This document shows, in pieces, positions 53,277 to 62,559 of a stretch of 64,000 nt of DNA. Under the pieces are notes generated by a model, which was not told the DNA's origin, ran no database searches, and saw only the letters and a program-made list of their open reading frames with translations. Within the stretch, counting starts at the first letter, position 1, and every line of letters starts with the position of its first letter. Location of the stretch: positions 84,329 to 148,328 of the forward strand of contig NZ_FOKL01000002.1 of assembly GCF_900112025.1 (NCBI RefSeq). Direction: 5' to 3'. The DNA is from Janthinobacterium sp. 344 (GTDB lineage Bacteria > Pseudomonadota > Gammaproteobacteria > Burkholderiales > Burkholderiaceae_D). A program made the position numbers and the translations under genes.

Positions 53277-53543
53277 AATGGATATAAGGACGGGATCGAT
53301 GATTTTCTTACCTCAAAATGGCGCCGGCCTACGGGCGCCCGCTATGCTGGCGTCTGGCTTGATCTGTATGGTGTTGCTTATTATTTAATCTTGTGCGCGC
53401 CTGGCGGCGGCGTGGCGCAGCGAAGATGCAATTGTACTGCATTGACGCGCAGCGGGCATTTTACAGCCCGGTGCGCCTTTCGCGTTAACGGATGGTGAAA
53501 ATTGTGGTGATCAGGCACGTTTTGTGCCGTTCAGGCCGCAAAC

Positions 53544-54428
53544 TCAGGCAACACCATACTGTTTGAACCAGGCCAGGCAGCGCGCATAACCGTCTTTCGC
53601 ATCGGCCGCCACATAGCTGGGGCGGTAATCGGCATTGAAGGCGTGGCCCGCATCGGGGTACACGACGAACTCGGACGGGTTGCCGCCCTTGGCCAGCGCG
53701 CCCTTCATCTTCGCGATCGATTCCTGCGTGATCCCCGTATCCTTGCCTCCGTACAAGCCCAGCACGGGCACCTTCAGGGTCGGGGCCATATCGATGGGAT
53801 TCGTTGGCTGCAAGGGAGTGGGCTCGCCCACCAGGCGGCCATACCAGGCCACGCCCGCCTTGACGGCCGGATTGTGCGCCGCGTACAGCCATGTGATGCG
53901 CCCGCCCCAGCAAAAACCCGTGATGCCCAGCCGGCTCGTGTCGCCGCCGTTCTGCTTGGCCCATGCCACGACGGCATCGAGGTCCGCCATCACTTGCGCG
54001 TCCGGCGTCTTGGCGATGATGCCTTTCATTAATTCGGGAATGCTGCTGACCTTGGTGGGATCGCCCTGGCGCACGAACAGGTCGGGCGCCAATGCCAGAT
54101 AGCCCTGCTTGGCGAAGCGGCGCGCCATGTCGGCGATGTGCTCATGCACGCCAAAGATTTCGGAAATGACCAGCACCACGGGCAAGCCCGTCTTGCCTTC
54201 CGGCTGCGCCGCATACACGAGCACGGCCTGGCCATCGACCATCACCGTCATGGTTCCCGTCAGCAAGCCCGCCGTATCCGTCTTGATGACGTTTTGCGCC
54301 GCCACCGGCAGCACGGCCACGGCAAAGCCCGCGCCCAGCGCCACCTTCAGGAAACCGCGCCGGCCATCCGGCCCGGACACGCTGCTGTGGCCCAGCAAAC
54401 TTTCACAATCGGTGATCATGTCGCTCAT
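53544..54428 (-). CDS. Dienelactone hydrolase-family protein, Tat-exported
   Basis: A 294-residue alpha/beta-hydrolase. A twin-arginine signal (RRGFLKVALGAGFAVAVLPVAA, about residues 23-44) is followed by the DLH domain with nucleophile C173 in GITGFCWGGRITW, an acidic residue in LYGGKDTGIT, and His in YPDAGHAFNADYRPSY. Dienelactone hydrolases open cyclic dienelactones, but Tat-exported members have unknown substrates. AGGAG precedes ATG 54428. It starts 30 bases after polA on the same strand. Confidence 0.9.
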   Translation of the reverse strand: MSDMITDCESLLGHSSVSGPDGRRGFLKVALGAGFAVAVLPVAAQNVIKTDTAGLLTGTMTVMVDGQAVLVYAAQPEGKTGLPVVLVISEIFGVHEHIADMARRFAKQGYLALAPDLFVRQGDPTKVSSIPELMKGIIAKTPDAQVMADLDAVVAWAKQNGGDTSRLGITGFCWGGRITWLYAAHNPAVKAGVAWYGRLVGEPTPLQPTNPIDMAPTLKVPVLGLYGGKDTGITQESIAKMKGALAKGGNPSEFVVYPDAGHAFNADYRPSYVAADAKDGYARCLAWFKQYGVA

Positions 54429-54458
54429 GTGTTTCTCCTGAAGGGTGTGTTGATAAAA

Positions 54459-57227
54459 TTAATGCGCCTCGTCCCAGTTCTTGCCGACACCCACCTCGGC
54501 CGTCAAAGGCACTTTCAGCGCGGCCACGCCGGCCATCAGTTCCGGCAGCTTGCGCTTGACCAGTTCCAGTTCCGCGTCCGGCACTTCCAGCACCAGTTCA
54601 TCGTGCACCTGCATGATCATCTTCGTCTGCAAGCCGTCCGTTTCCAGCCAGCCCTGCACGGCGATCATGGCCAGCTTGATCAGGTCGGCAGCCGTGCCCT
54701 GCATGGGCGCGTTGATCGCCGCCCGTTCCGCGCCCTGGCGGCGCGGGCCGTTCGGTGAGTTAATTTCCGGCAGCCACAAACGGCGGCCAAACACGGTTTC
54801 CACGTAGCCGCGCGCCTTGGCTTGCTGGCGCGTGTCTTCCATATACTGTTTCACGCCGGAAAAACGGGCAAAGTAACGGTCGATATAGCTTTGCGCGGCC
54901 GTGCGGTCCACGCCCAGATTACCGGCCAGGCCAAACGCGCTCATGCCGTAGATCAAACCGAAGTTGATGACTTTCGCATAGCGGCGCTGCTCGCTCTGCA
55001 CTTCCGCAGCCGGCACGCCGAAGATTTCGGCGGCCGTGGCGCGGTGAATGTCGATGCCGTCGGCAAACGCGCGCAGCATGGCTTCATCGCCCGAGATATG
55101 CGCCATGATGCGCAATTCGATCTGCGAATAGTCGGCCGAGACGATGTGGCTGCCCGGCGGCGCAATGAAGGCTTCGCGGATGCGGCGGCCTTCCGCGCTG
55201 CGGATGGGAATATTCTGCAAGTTCGGATCGTTCGACGCCAAGCGGCCCGTGACGGCCACGGCCTGCGCATAGTTCGTATGCACACGGCCCGTCGTGACGT
55301 TGATCATCTTCGGCAATTTGTCGGTATACGTCGACTTCAGCTTGGCCATGCCCCGGTATTCCAGCAGCACTTTCGGCAGCGGGTAATCTTCGGCCAGCTT
55401 TTGCAAGACTTCTTCATCCGTCGACGGCGCGCCCGTCGGGGTTTTCTTGACGACCGGCAGTTTCAGCTTTTCAAAGAAGATTTCGCCGATCTGCTTGGGC
55501 GAACCTAAATTAAATGGCTGCTCGGCCAGTTCATAGGCCTTGGTTTCCAACTCCAGGATCTTCACGGCCAGCTCGGCCGACTGGATGTTGAGCAAGGCGT
55601 CATCGATCAGCACGCCGTTGCGCTCGATCTTTTGCAAGACCACGGCCGTCGGCATCTCGATCTTTTCATAGATGAAGGTCAATTTTTCATCGTTCGCCAC
55701 ATTGCCCCACATGGCGTTGTGCAAACGCAAGGTGACGTCCGCATCCTCGGCCGCATATTTCGCCGCCTGCTCCACTTCCACCTGGTTGAAGGTGATCTGC
55801 TTGGCGCCCTTGCCGCACACGTCCTCGAACGGAATCGTCGTGTAGTTCAGGTGGCGCAGGGCCAGGCTGTCCATGTCGTGTTTCTTGTGCGATTCGAACA
55901 CATACGATTCGAGCAGGGTATCGTGGGCGATGCCGCGCAAGGTCACGCCATGGTTGGCGAAGATGTGGCTGTCGTATTTCAGGTTCTGCCCCAGCTTGGG
56001 CTTGTGCTCGTCTTCCAGCCACGGACGCAGTTTCGCCAGCACGTGCTCGCGCGACAACTGTTCCGGCGCGCCCGCGTAATCGTGGGCCAGCGGAATGTAG
56101 CAGGCGCTGTGCTCGGCCACGGACAGGGAAATGCCGACCATTTGCGCCGTCATCGGTTCCAGCGAGGTGGTTTCCGTGTCGACGGCCGTCAGGGCAGCGG
56201 CGTCGATCAGGGCGATCCATTTATCGAGCTGTTCCTCCGTCAGCACGGTTTCATACTCGGCTTCCGGTGCCGGGGCGGCATCGGCGAACATGTCGCCCGT
56301 GGTATTGGCAGCGGCTGCACCGGCGGCACCGGCGGCGGGTGCGCCGACCGGCGACATGGGCGGCGGCGCCGCGCCCAGTTCGCGCAGCAGGGCCTTGAAG
56401 CCGTAGCGCTGGAAAAAGGCCAGCAGCGCTTCCTTGTCTTCCTGTTTCGCCACCAGCGAGTCGGCGATGCTGCCCATGTGCCCGGACAAATCGCAATCGG
56501 TCTTGACGGTGATCAGGGCGCGCGCCTGCGGCAGCCATGGCAGGGCCGTGCGCAGGTTTTCACCCACGGCGCCGCCCACACTGGCCGCGTTTTCCATCAC
56601 GCCTTCCAGGCTGTCGTACAGGGTCAGCCATTTGACGGCCGTCTTCGGGCCGCATTTCGACACGCCCGGCACGTTGTCGACCGTGTCGCCGATCAGCGAC
56701 AGGTAATCGATGATGCGGTTGGGCGGCACGCCGAACTTGGCCAGCACGGCCGCTTCGTCGAGCTTTTCATTGCTCATGGTGTTGATCAGCATCACCTGGC
56801 TGTTGACCAGCTGCGCCAGGTCCTTGTCGCCCGTGGACACCACCACGTTCATACCGGCGGCGGCCGCCTGCACGGCCAGCGTGCCGATCACGTCATCGGC
56901 TTCCACGCCGTCGACCATCAGGATGGGCCAGCCCATGGCCCGCACGGCTTCGTGGATGGGTTCGATCTGCAGGCGCAGGTCGTCCGGCATCGAGGCGCGC
57001 GTGGCCTTGTATTCCGGATACATGTCATCACGGAAAGTTTTACCCTTGGCATCGAAGACGCAGGCGATGTAGGCGGCCGGGTAATCGGCGCGCAGGCGGC
57101 GCAGCATGTTGACCATGCCATGCATGGCGCCCGTGGGATAACCGTCCGGGCTGCGCAGGTCGGGCAGCGCATGGAAGGCGCGATAAAGGTAACTGGAACC
57201 GTCGACTAACAGCAGGGTGTTTTGCAT
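54459..57227 (-). CDS. polA: DNA polymerase I
   Basis: A 922-residue enzyme with all three domains: 5'-3' exonuclease (LLLVDGSSYLYRAFHAL ... GVEADDVIGTLA ... SLIGDTVDNVPGV), 3'-5' exonuclease (AVDTETTSLEPM, the DxE motif intact) and polymerase (DYSQIELR motif A, RRYAKVINFGLIYG motif B, MQVHDELVLEVP motif C). It acts in Okazaki fragment maturation and repair. Start MQNTLLLVDG at 57227. An alanine-rich linker joins the exonuclease domains. Confidence 0.97.
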   Translation of the reverse strand: MQNTLLLVDGSSYLYRAFHALPDLRSPDGYPTGAMHGMVNMLRRLRADYPAAYIACVFDAKGKTFRDDMYPEYKATRASMPDDLRLQIEPIHEAVRAMGWPILMVDGVEADDVIGTLAVQAAAAGMNVVVSTGDKDLAQLVNSQVMLINTMSNEKLDEAAVLAKFGVPPNRIIDYLSLIGDTVDNVPGVSKCGPKTAVKWLTLYDSLEGVMENAASVGGAVGENLRTALPWLPQARALITVKTDCDLSGHMGSIADSLVAKQEDKEALLAFFQRYGFKALLRELGAAPPPMSPVGAPAAGAAGAAAANTTGDMFADAAPAPEAEYETVLTEEQLDKWIALIDAAALTAVDTETTSLEPMTAQMVGISLSVAEHSACYIPLAHDYAGAPEQLSREHVLAKLRPWLEDEHKPKLGQNLKYDSHIFANHGVTLRGIAHDTLLESYVFESHKKHDMDSLALRHLNYTTIPFEDVCGKGAKQITFNQVEVEQAAKYAAEDADVTLRLHNAMWGNVANDEKLTFIYEKIEMPTAVVLQKIERNGVLIDDALLNIQSAELAVKILELETKAYELAEQPFNLGSPKQIGEIFFEKLKLPVVKKTPTGAPSTDEEVLQKLAEDYPLPKVLLEYRGMAKLKSTYTDKLPKMINVTTGRVHTNYAQAVAVTGRLASNDPNLQNIPIRSAEGRRIREAFIAPPGSHIVSADYSQIELRIMAHISGDEAMLRAFADGIDIHRATAAEIFGVPAAEVQSEQRRYAKVINFGLIYGMSAFGLAGNLGVDRTAAQSYIDRYFARFSGVKQYMEDTRQQAKARGYVETVFGRRLWLPEINSPNGPRRQGAERAAINAPMQGTAADLIKLAMIAVQGWLETDGLQTKMIMQVHDELVLEVPDAELELVKRKLPELMAGVAALKVPLTAEVGVGKNWDEAH

Positions 57228-57531
57228 AATGCCAATAAAATAAGGTGAGCCGCGCCTGCCTGGGAGAAACAGCGGCGGGCGGGTGGAATATCGCACAATT
57301 ATCGCAGAGTTTAGGGCCGCGCCACCGGGTGCGCGACGCGGGTTTTTCACGCTGCCGGCCGCGCCACCCGCCCCGCCCGGGCGCCCGGCTGGCGGCCTGG
57401 CCCTCTCCGCGCAATTAAACAGCGGCATTTAAACAGCACTCCTTACCAGTTTGTTACAATGCCCTATAGATAAATTGACGGCATGACCCCACTGCACGCG
57501 CTGCAGTCCACACATGGAAGCGAACCCCATC
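57228..57531. other. Intergenic region between polA and the DUF2782 gene
   Basis: This 304-base divergent gap is GC-rich in its middle. An AT-richer end near 57447-57475 (TTGTTACAAT, CTATAGATAA) may hold the plus-strand promoter, but no well-spaced pair of hexamers stands out. I see no RNA gene or frame with an SD sequence. Confidence 0.5.
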
Positions 57532-57927
57532 ATGATGCGTACATCGACACTCTGGAAATTCCTCGCCCTGCCGCTGCTGGCATACTCAGCCATTGTCAGC
57601 GCCCAGACGCCAGCCAAGCCCAGCGACGCGCCACCGCAGCTCGAACGTATCGAGGAAATGGGCGAAGCCCCCATTACCGTCGCGCCAGCGGCCAGCAAGC
57701 AGCAAATTACCGAAAAACGCGAAGCGGGCGTGACCAGCGAAGTAAAAGTCACCACGGGCGGCAGCACGTATTACATGAAACCGGCCGCCGGCGCCGACCA
57801 GGCGAATGGCGGCGCCTTGCGCGGCCCCCAATGGAAAGTGCTGGAATTCGACCTGGGCAAGAAGAAACAGAAGCAGCGCGACGAAGAAGCCGCTGACGCA
57901 CCGGCCCCTCCCGTGCCTGCGAAATAA
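57532..57927 (+). CDS. DUF2782 family exported protein
   Basis: About 131 residues: a signal peptide (LWKFLALPLLAYSAIVSAQ), then the DUF2782 core (PQLERIEEMGEAPITV ... ITEKREAGVTSEVKVTTGGSTYYMKP ... RGPQWKVLEFDLGKKK) and a charged, proline-rich tail. The gene sits between polA and thrB, its usual place in betaproteobacteria. The function is unknown. A start at 57514 (MEANPI) is possible; 57532 gives a cleaner signal peptide. Confidence 0.8.
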   Translation: MMRTSTLWKFLALPLLAYSAIVSAQTPAKPSDAPPQLERIEEMGEAPITVAPAASKQQITEKREAGVTSEVKVTTGGSTYYMKPAAGADQANGGALRGPQWKVLEFDLGKKKQKQRDEEAADAPAPPVPAK

Positions 57928-58003
57928 GCAGCGACCGTCTCCGCCCTGCCCCGCCACCTGCGGGGCAGCCGGCATTTTTATCCTCTAGACCTCATTTTTT
58001 CCC

Positions 58004-58960
58004 ATGGCAGTTTTTACCGCGCTACACCTGGACGATATCGGCCAGTGGATCACGCAATTCCCAGTCGGCAAGCCTCTGGCGCTCAAAGGGATCGCTTCCG
58101 GCATCGAAAACAGCAATTTCTTCCTGAGCACGGAGCGCGGCGAGTATGTGCTGACGATCTTTGAAAACCTGAGCTTCGAGCAATTGCCATTCTATCTGCA
58201 GCTGATGCGCCATTTGGCGGACCGGGGCGTGCTGGTGCCCGCGCCGATCGCCAATGCCGATGGCGAACTGGTGACGGCCCTGCAAGGCAAGCCGGCCGCC
58301 ATCGTCAGCAAACTCGACGGCAGCTCGCAGATGGCGCCGCAAGCCGTGCATTGCGCGGCCGTCGGCGCCATGCTGGCGAAAATGCATTTGGCGGCGCAGG
58401 ATTTCCCCCTGCAACAGCCGAATTTGCGTGGCCTGGACTGGTGGAACAGCACCACGCCGCTGGTCTTGCCGCACCTCGACGACGCCCGCGCCCATCTGCT
58501 GCGCGCGGAAATCCATTTCCAGGACGCCTTCGCTGCCTGCGCTACGTATAAAGCCATCCCGCGCGGCCCCGTGCATGCCGACCTGTTCCGCAACAACGTC
58601 ATGTTCGACGGCGAGCGCCTGACGGGCTTTTTCGACTTTTACTTTGCCGGCTGCGACACCTGGCTGTTCGACGTGGCCGTCACCGTCAACGACTGGTGCG
58701 TGGACCTGGACACGGGCGTGCTCGATGTACCGCGCGTGCGCGCCCTGCTCGACGCCTACCACGCCGTGCGTCCGTTCACGGCCGAAGAACAGACGGCATG
58801 GCAACCGATGCTGCGCGCCGCCGCCCTGCGCTTCTGGCTGTCGCGCCTGTACGATTACTACCAGCCGCGCGCAGCCGAAATGCTGACGCCGCACGATCCC
58901 ACGCATTTCGAACGCATATTGCGCGAACGGATTGCCACACCTGCTCCGGAATTGTTTTAA
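58004..58960 (+). CDS. thrB: Homoserine kinase (aminoglycoside-phosphotransferase fold)
   Basis: A 318-residue ThrB of the APH-like type, not the GHMP type of enterics. Motifs: [64 protein letters not shown] (the catalytic and metal-binding loop HADLFRNNV ... DFYFA). It phosphorylates homoserine in threonine synthesis. ATG 58004 is used. It is followed two bases later by the BPSS1780-family gene. Confidence 0.95.
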   Translation: MAVFTALHLDDIGQWITQFPVGKPLALKGIASGIENSNFFLSTERGEYVLTIFENLSFEQLPFYLQLMRHLADRGVLVPAPIANADGELVTALQGKPAAIVSKLDGSSQMAPQAVHCAAVGAMLAKMHLAAQDFPLQQPNLRGLDWWNSTTPLVLPHLDDARAHLLRAEIHFQDAFAACATYKAIPRGPVHADLFRNNVMFDGERLTGFFDFYFAGCDTWLFDVAVTVNDWCVDLDTGVLDVPRVRALLDAYHAVRPFTAEEQTAWQPMLRAAALRFWLSRLYDYYQPRAAEMLTPHDPTHFERILRERIATPAPELF

Positions 58961-58962
58961 AA

Positions 58963-59748
58963 ATGGAAAAATTACCTGCAAGTACAGGCTGGCTCTGGGT
59001 GAAACAAGGCTTCGGCCTGTTTCGCAAGCAACCTGGCGGCATGTCGATGCTGTTTCTCGGCTATATGTTCTGCATGCTGGCCGTCAGCATCGTTCCCCTG
59101 CTGGGCCAATTGCTGCCCGTCATCCTGGTGCCCGTGTTTTCCGTCGCCTTCGTGCAAGGCTGCCTGAACATCGACCAGGGCAAGCGCGTCCTGCCCAGCC
59201 TGTTGATGTCGGGCTTCCGCAAGCCCGCCTTCCCCGTACTGTTCGGCCTGGGTGTGCTGTACATCATCATGGCCATCCTGGCCATCGGCGCCTCGACGCT
59301 GGTCGACGGCGGCGTGCTGTGGCAAATGGTCACGGGTCAGCTGGACCAGGAAGCGGCCAAGGAAGCCATTCTCAATTCCAATATCGGCATGGCCATCCTG
59401 ACGGCCATCGCCCTGTACGTACCGGCCGCCATGGCCTTCTGCTTTGCCGCGCCGCTGATCTACTGGCAAAAAGTGAGCCTGGGCAAGTCGCTATTCTTCA
59501 GCTTTTTCGCCGTCTGGCGTTCGCTGTCGGCCTTCATCGTCTTCGCCGCCACCTGGTTCGCCATCAGCGTCGTCAGCAGCCAGCTGCTGGCCGTCATCTT
59601 TGGCCGCAGCCCGCTGATGATGCAACTGATGATGCCGCTGTCGATGATACTCACCATCATCATGCATTGCTCGTTCTACGCCGCCTACCGCCAGATCTTC
59701 GGCTTGCCCGTCGATGAGAGCAAGACTGTGTCGCTGGACAAAAATTAA
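58963..59748 (+). CDS. BPSS1780-family membrane protein
   Basis: A 261-residue protein. N-terminal GWLWVKQGFGLFRKQPGG, then six TM helices with VFSVAFVQGCLNIDQGKRVLPSLL, FCFAAPLIYWQKVSLGKSLFFSF and ILTIIMHCSFYAAYRQIFG. This matches the uncharacterised BPSS1780 membrane family of Burkholderiales. ATG 58963 is immediately after thrB, so it is co-transcribed. The function is unknown. Confidence 0.82.
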   Translation: MEKLPASTGWLWVKQGFGLFRKQPGGMSMLFLGYMFCMLAVSIVPLLGQLLPVILVPVFSVAFVQGCLNIDQGKRVLPSLLMSGFRKPAFPVLFGLGVLYIIMAILAIGASTLVDGGVLWQMVTGQLDQEAAKEAILNSNIGMAILTAIALYVPAAMAFCFAAPLIYWQKVSLGKSLFFSFFAVWRSLSAFIVFAATWFAISVVSSQLLAVIFGRSPLMMQLMMPLSMILTIIMHCSFYAAYRQIFGLPVDESKTVSLDKN

Positions 59749-59750
59749 AG

Positions 59751-59825
59751 CTGGGGTCAGCCCCTCGACACCGCTAGCGCAAAGCTTGGCGCCAACATGA
59801 CCGGGGGTCTGCCCCCCGGTATTTT
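59751..59825 (+). terminator. Terminator-like hairpin with GGGGTCAG element
   Basis: CTGGGGTCAG follows the upstream stop codon directly. At 59800-59807 and 59813-59820, arms ACCGGGGG and CCCCCGGT form a hairpin followed by ATTTTG. The first part matches the element at 1918-1930. It lies between convergent genes. Confidence 0.65.
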
Positions 59826-59836
59826 GCCCCCGGCGA

Positions 59837-62146
59837 TCAACGCCCTAATCTCTCCAGCTTGGCAATCCCCAGGTCCAGCACCTTCATGCCGTGCTGGCCG
59901 AAATTGATTTGCGCGCGCGCATTGCCGCCGCCGCCTTCGATGTTGACGATCACGCCTTCGCCGAACTTGGCATGCGCCACCGATTCGCCGATGCGCCAGC
60001 CGCCGCCCGTGGCTTTTTGCGCGATCTTTTGCGCAATCGCATTGTCCGAACCGAGGCTGGCCACGCGGGGCGCCTCGTCCCAGGCCGACTTGCGGTTGCC
60101 GAACCAGTTGGCCTGCACCTTCGGCGACAGCCATTTCAGCGATTCCTCCGGCAGCTCGTCGAAGAAGCGCGACTTCATGTTGTAGCGCGTCTGGCCGTGC
60201 AACATGCGCGTCTGCGAAAAGCTCATGTACAGCCGTTTGCGCGCGCGCGTGATGGCCACGTACATCAGGCGGCGTTCCTCTTCCACGCCGTTGTCTTCCT
60301 TCGAGCTGCTTTCGTGCGGAAACAGGCCCTCTTCCAGGCCGGTGATGAAGACGTTGTCGAATTCCAGGCCCTTGGCCGAGTGCACCGTCATCATCTGCAG
60401 CGCATCCTGGCCCGCCTGCGCCTGGTTGTCGCCCGCTTCCAGCGACGCGTGCGAGAGGAAGGCGGACAGCGGCGACATCACGGCCGGCAGCGGCGCGTCG
60501 GCATCTAAAATTTCGATGCCATCCTGGTTGACGACGGGCGCGCCCGACTGCGCCTGGGCTGCCGGGCCCAGGTGGGCCGGTGCGCCCTGACCGAAACCTT
60601 CCTCGGAAATGAACTGGCTGGCCGCGCTGACCATCTGCTCCAGATTCTCGATGCGGTCGGCGCCTTCCTTTTCATTCTGATAATGCTGCAGCAAGGTACT
60701 CGCTTCCAGCACGACGCTGACCATTTCCGGCAGCGACAGTTGCTGCGTCTCGAAACGCACGCCTTCGATCAGCTTGACGAAGCCGGCCAGCACGCTGCCC
60801 GCCTTGCCGGCAACATACGGCACGGATGCGTACAGCGAAATGCCGTACTGTTCCGACGCGGCCTGCAATTGCTCGATCGAGCGCATGCCGATGCCGCGCG
60901 TGGGGAAGTTCACCACGCGCAAGAAGGCCGAATCGTTGTGCGGATTGTCCATCAATTGCAAATACGCAATCGCATGCTTGACCTCGGCGCGCTGGAAGTA
61001 GCGCTGGCCGCCATACACGTGATACGGAATCGCGGCCGAGAACAGCGCGTGTTCGATCACGCGCGACTGCGCGTTCGAGCGGTACAAAATGGCGATTTCG
61101 CTGCGCGAGGCGCCATCGGCGATCAGGCTTTTCGCCTCGTCGATGATCCATTGCGCTTCCTGCAAGTCGGAACTGGCTTCATACACGCGCACCTGCTCGC
61201 CATGGCCCGCGTCCGTGCGCAGATTCTTGCCCAGGCGCTTGCTATTGTTGGCGATCAGCACGTTGGCGCTGTCAAGAATGTGGCCGTGCGAGCGGTAGTT
61301 CTGCTCCAGCTTGATCAAGTTCTTCACCTGGAACTCGTGCTCGAAGGCGCTCATGTTGCCGACGTTCGCGCCGCGGAAGGCGTAGATGCTCTGGTCATCG
61401 TCGCCGACGGCAAACAGGGCGCCGCCATCGCGGCTGCCATGGCCGGCCAGCAACTTGAGCCAGTTGTATTGCAGGTTGTTCGTATCCTGGAACTCGTCCA
61501 CCAAAATGTGGCGGAAACGGGCCTGGTAATGCTCGCGCAAGGGCTGGTTGCGGCTGAGCAATTCATACGTGCGCAGCAGCAATTCCGCAAAATCGACGAC
61601 GCCTTCGCGCTGGCACTGGTCGTCGTACAGCTGGTACAGCTCGACCATCTTGCGCTCGTGCGCGTCGTACGCTTCCACGTCCGTGGCGCGCAATCCCTGG
61701 TCCTTGGCATTGTTGATGAAATACATCACCGTCTTCGGCGGGAATTTCTCATCATCGATATTGTTCGCCTTCAACAAACGCTTAATCACGGATAGCTGAT
61801 CCTGCGAATCGAGGATCTGGAACGTCTGCGGCAAGGCCGCGTCGCGGTAATGCGTGCGCAGCAGGCGGTTGCACAGGCCGTGGAAGGTGCCGATCCACAT
61901 GCCGCGCGTGTTGATCGGCAGCATGGCCGACAGGCGCGTGAGCATCTCCTTGGCGGCCTTATTGGTAAACGTCACGGCCAGGATGCCGGGCGGCGATACC
62001 TGCTGGGTCTGGATCAGCCACGCGATGCGGGTAGTCAGCACGCGGGTCTTGCCCGAGCCGGCGCCTGCCAGGATCAGCGCATGCTGCGCCGGCAGGGTGA
62101 CGGCGGCCAGCTGTTCGGGATTGAGGTTGTGAAGAAGATTTTGCAT
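59837..62146 (-). CDS. uvrD: ATP-dependent DNA helicase UvrD
   Basis: A 769-residue superfamily I helicase. Walker A AGAGSGKT contains K33. Other motifs: TFTNKAAKEM, GTFHGLCNRLL, VDEFQDTNNLQY, VGDDDQSIYAFRGA, NYRSHGHIL, TVHSAKGLEFDNVFITGLEEGLFPHE and VAITRARKRLYMS. The C-terminal stretch VAHAKFGEGVIVNIEGGGGNARAQINF is typical of UvrD/PcrA rather than Rep. It unwinds DNA in excision and mismatch repair. Confidence 0.95.
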   Translation of the reverse strand: MQNLLHNLNPEQLAAVTLPAQHALILAGAGSGKTRVLTTRIAWLIQTQQVSPPGILAVTFTNKAAKEMLTRLSAMLPINTRGMWIGTFHGLCNRLLRTHYRDAALPQTFQILDSQDQLSVIKRLLKANNIDDEKFPPKTVMYFINNAKDQGLRATDVEAYDAHERKMVELYQLYDDQCQREGVVDFAELLLRTYELLSRNQPLREHYQARFRHILVDEFQDTNNLQYNWLKLLAGHGSRDGGALFAVGDDDQSIYAFRGANVGNMSAFEHEFQVKNLIKLEQNYRSHGHILDSANVLIANNSKRLGKNLRTDAGHGEQVRVYEASSDLQEAQWIIDEAKSLIADGASRSEIAILYRSNAQSRVIEHALFSAAIPYHVYGGQRYFQRAEVKHAIAYLQLMDNPHNDSAFLRVVNFPTRGIGMRSIEQLQAASEQYGISLYASVPYVAGKAGSVLAGFVKLIEGVRFETQQLSLPEMVSVVLEASTLLQHYQNEKEGADRIENLEQMVSAASQFISEEGFGQGAPAHLGPAAQAQSGAPVVNQDGIEILDADAPLPAVMSPLSAFLSHASLEAGDNQAQAGQDALQMMTVHSAKGLEFDNVFITGLEEGLFPHESSSKEDNGVEEERRLMYVAITRARKRLYMSFSQTRMLHGQTRYNMKSRFFDELPEESLKWLSPKVQANWFGNRKSAWDEAPRVASLGSDNAIAQKIAQKATGGGWRIGESVAHAKFGEGVIVNIEGGGGNARAQINFGQHGMKVLDLGIAKLERLGR

Positions 62147-62261
62147 GCCGTGATTATACCGGCATGGCTAAAAATACTGTGCATTTGTCCAGCGGTCGCG
62201 CTGTATTCCCCGTGCACGCGCTACAATCGGCGTTCCCGCCACCCTGACAACATCGCCGCGC

Positions 62262-62537
62262 ATGCCACCTCCCAGCCACATCGACGGCGCCCGCGTACTG
62301 GCCTGGGCCTGGTCCGACATTCCCTTCGGCCACGTCCCGGACGATACCGGCACAGCCCCCCTCGCCATCCACGGCCTGGCCCTGTGCCAGTATGCGGGCG
62401 AGACCGGCGTCTACCGCTTCAGCTGCGATGCGCGGTGGAACGCCGTGCAAGACGAGGTGCATGCCAGCGTGGACGAGGCCAGGCGGCAGTTGCCGGCGCA
62501 ATACCGCGCCGTGGCCGCCACCTGGCACCCAGCCTAG
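62262..62537 (+). CDS. Uncharacterised 91-residue protein
   Basis: ATG 62262 to TAG 62537. The sequence MPPPSHIDGARVLAWAWSDI continues PFGHVPDDTGTAPLAIHGLA, CQYAGETGVYRFSCDARWNAVQDE and EARRQLPAQYRAVAATWHPA. It has one Trp-rich N-terminal stretch, two cysteines and a helical end, with no signal or TM. Codon use fits its neighbours, and it is divergent from uvrD, so it is probably real. I do not recognise a family. Confidence 0.65.
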   Translation: MPPPSHIDGARVLAWAWSDIPFGHVPDDTGTAPLAIHGLALCQYAGETGVYRFSCDARWNAVQDEVHASVDEARRQLPAQYRAVAATWHPA

Positions 62538-62559
62538 CGCAGCAAATCAGCGCAGCAAC

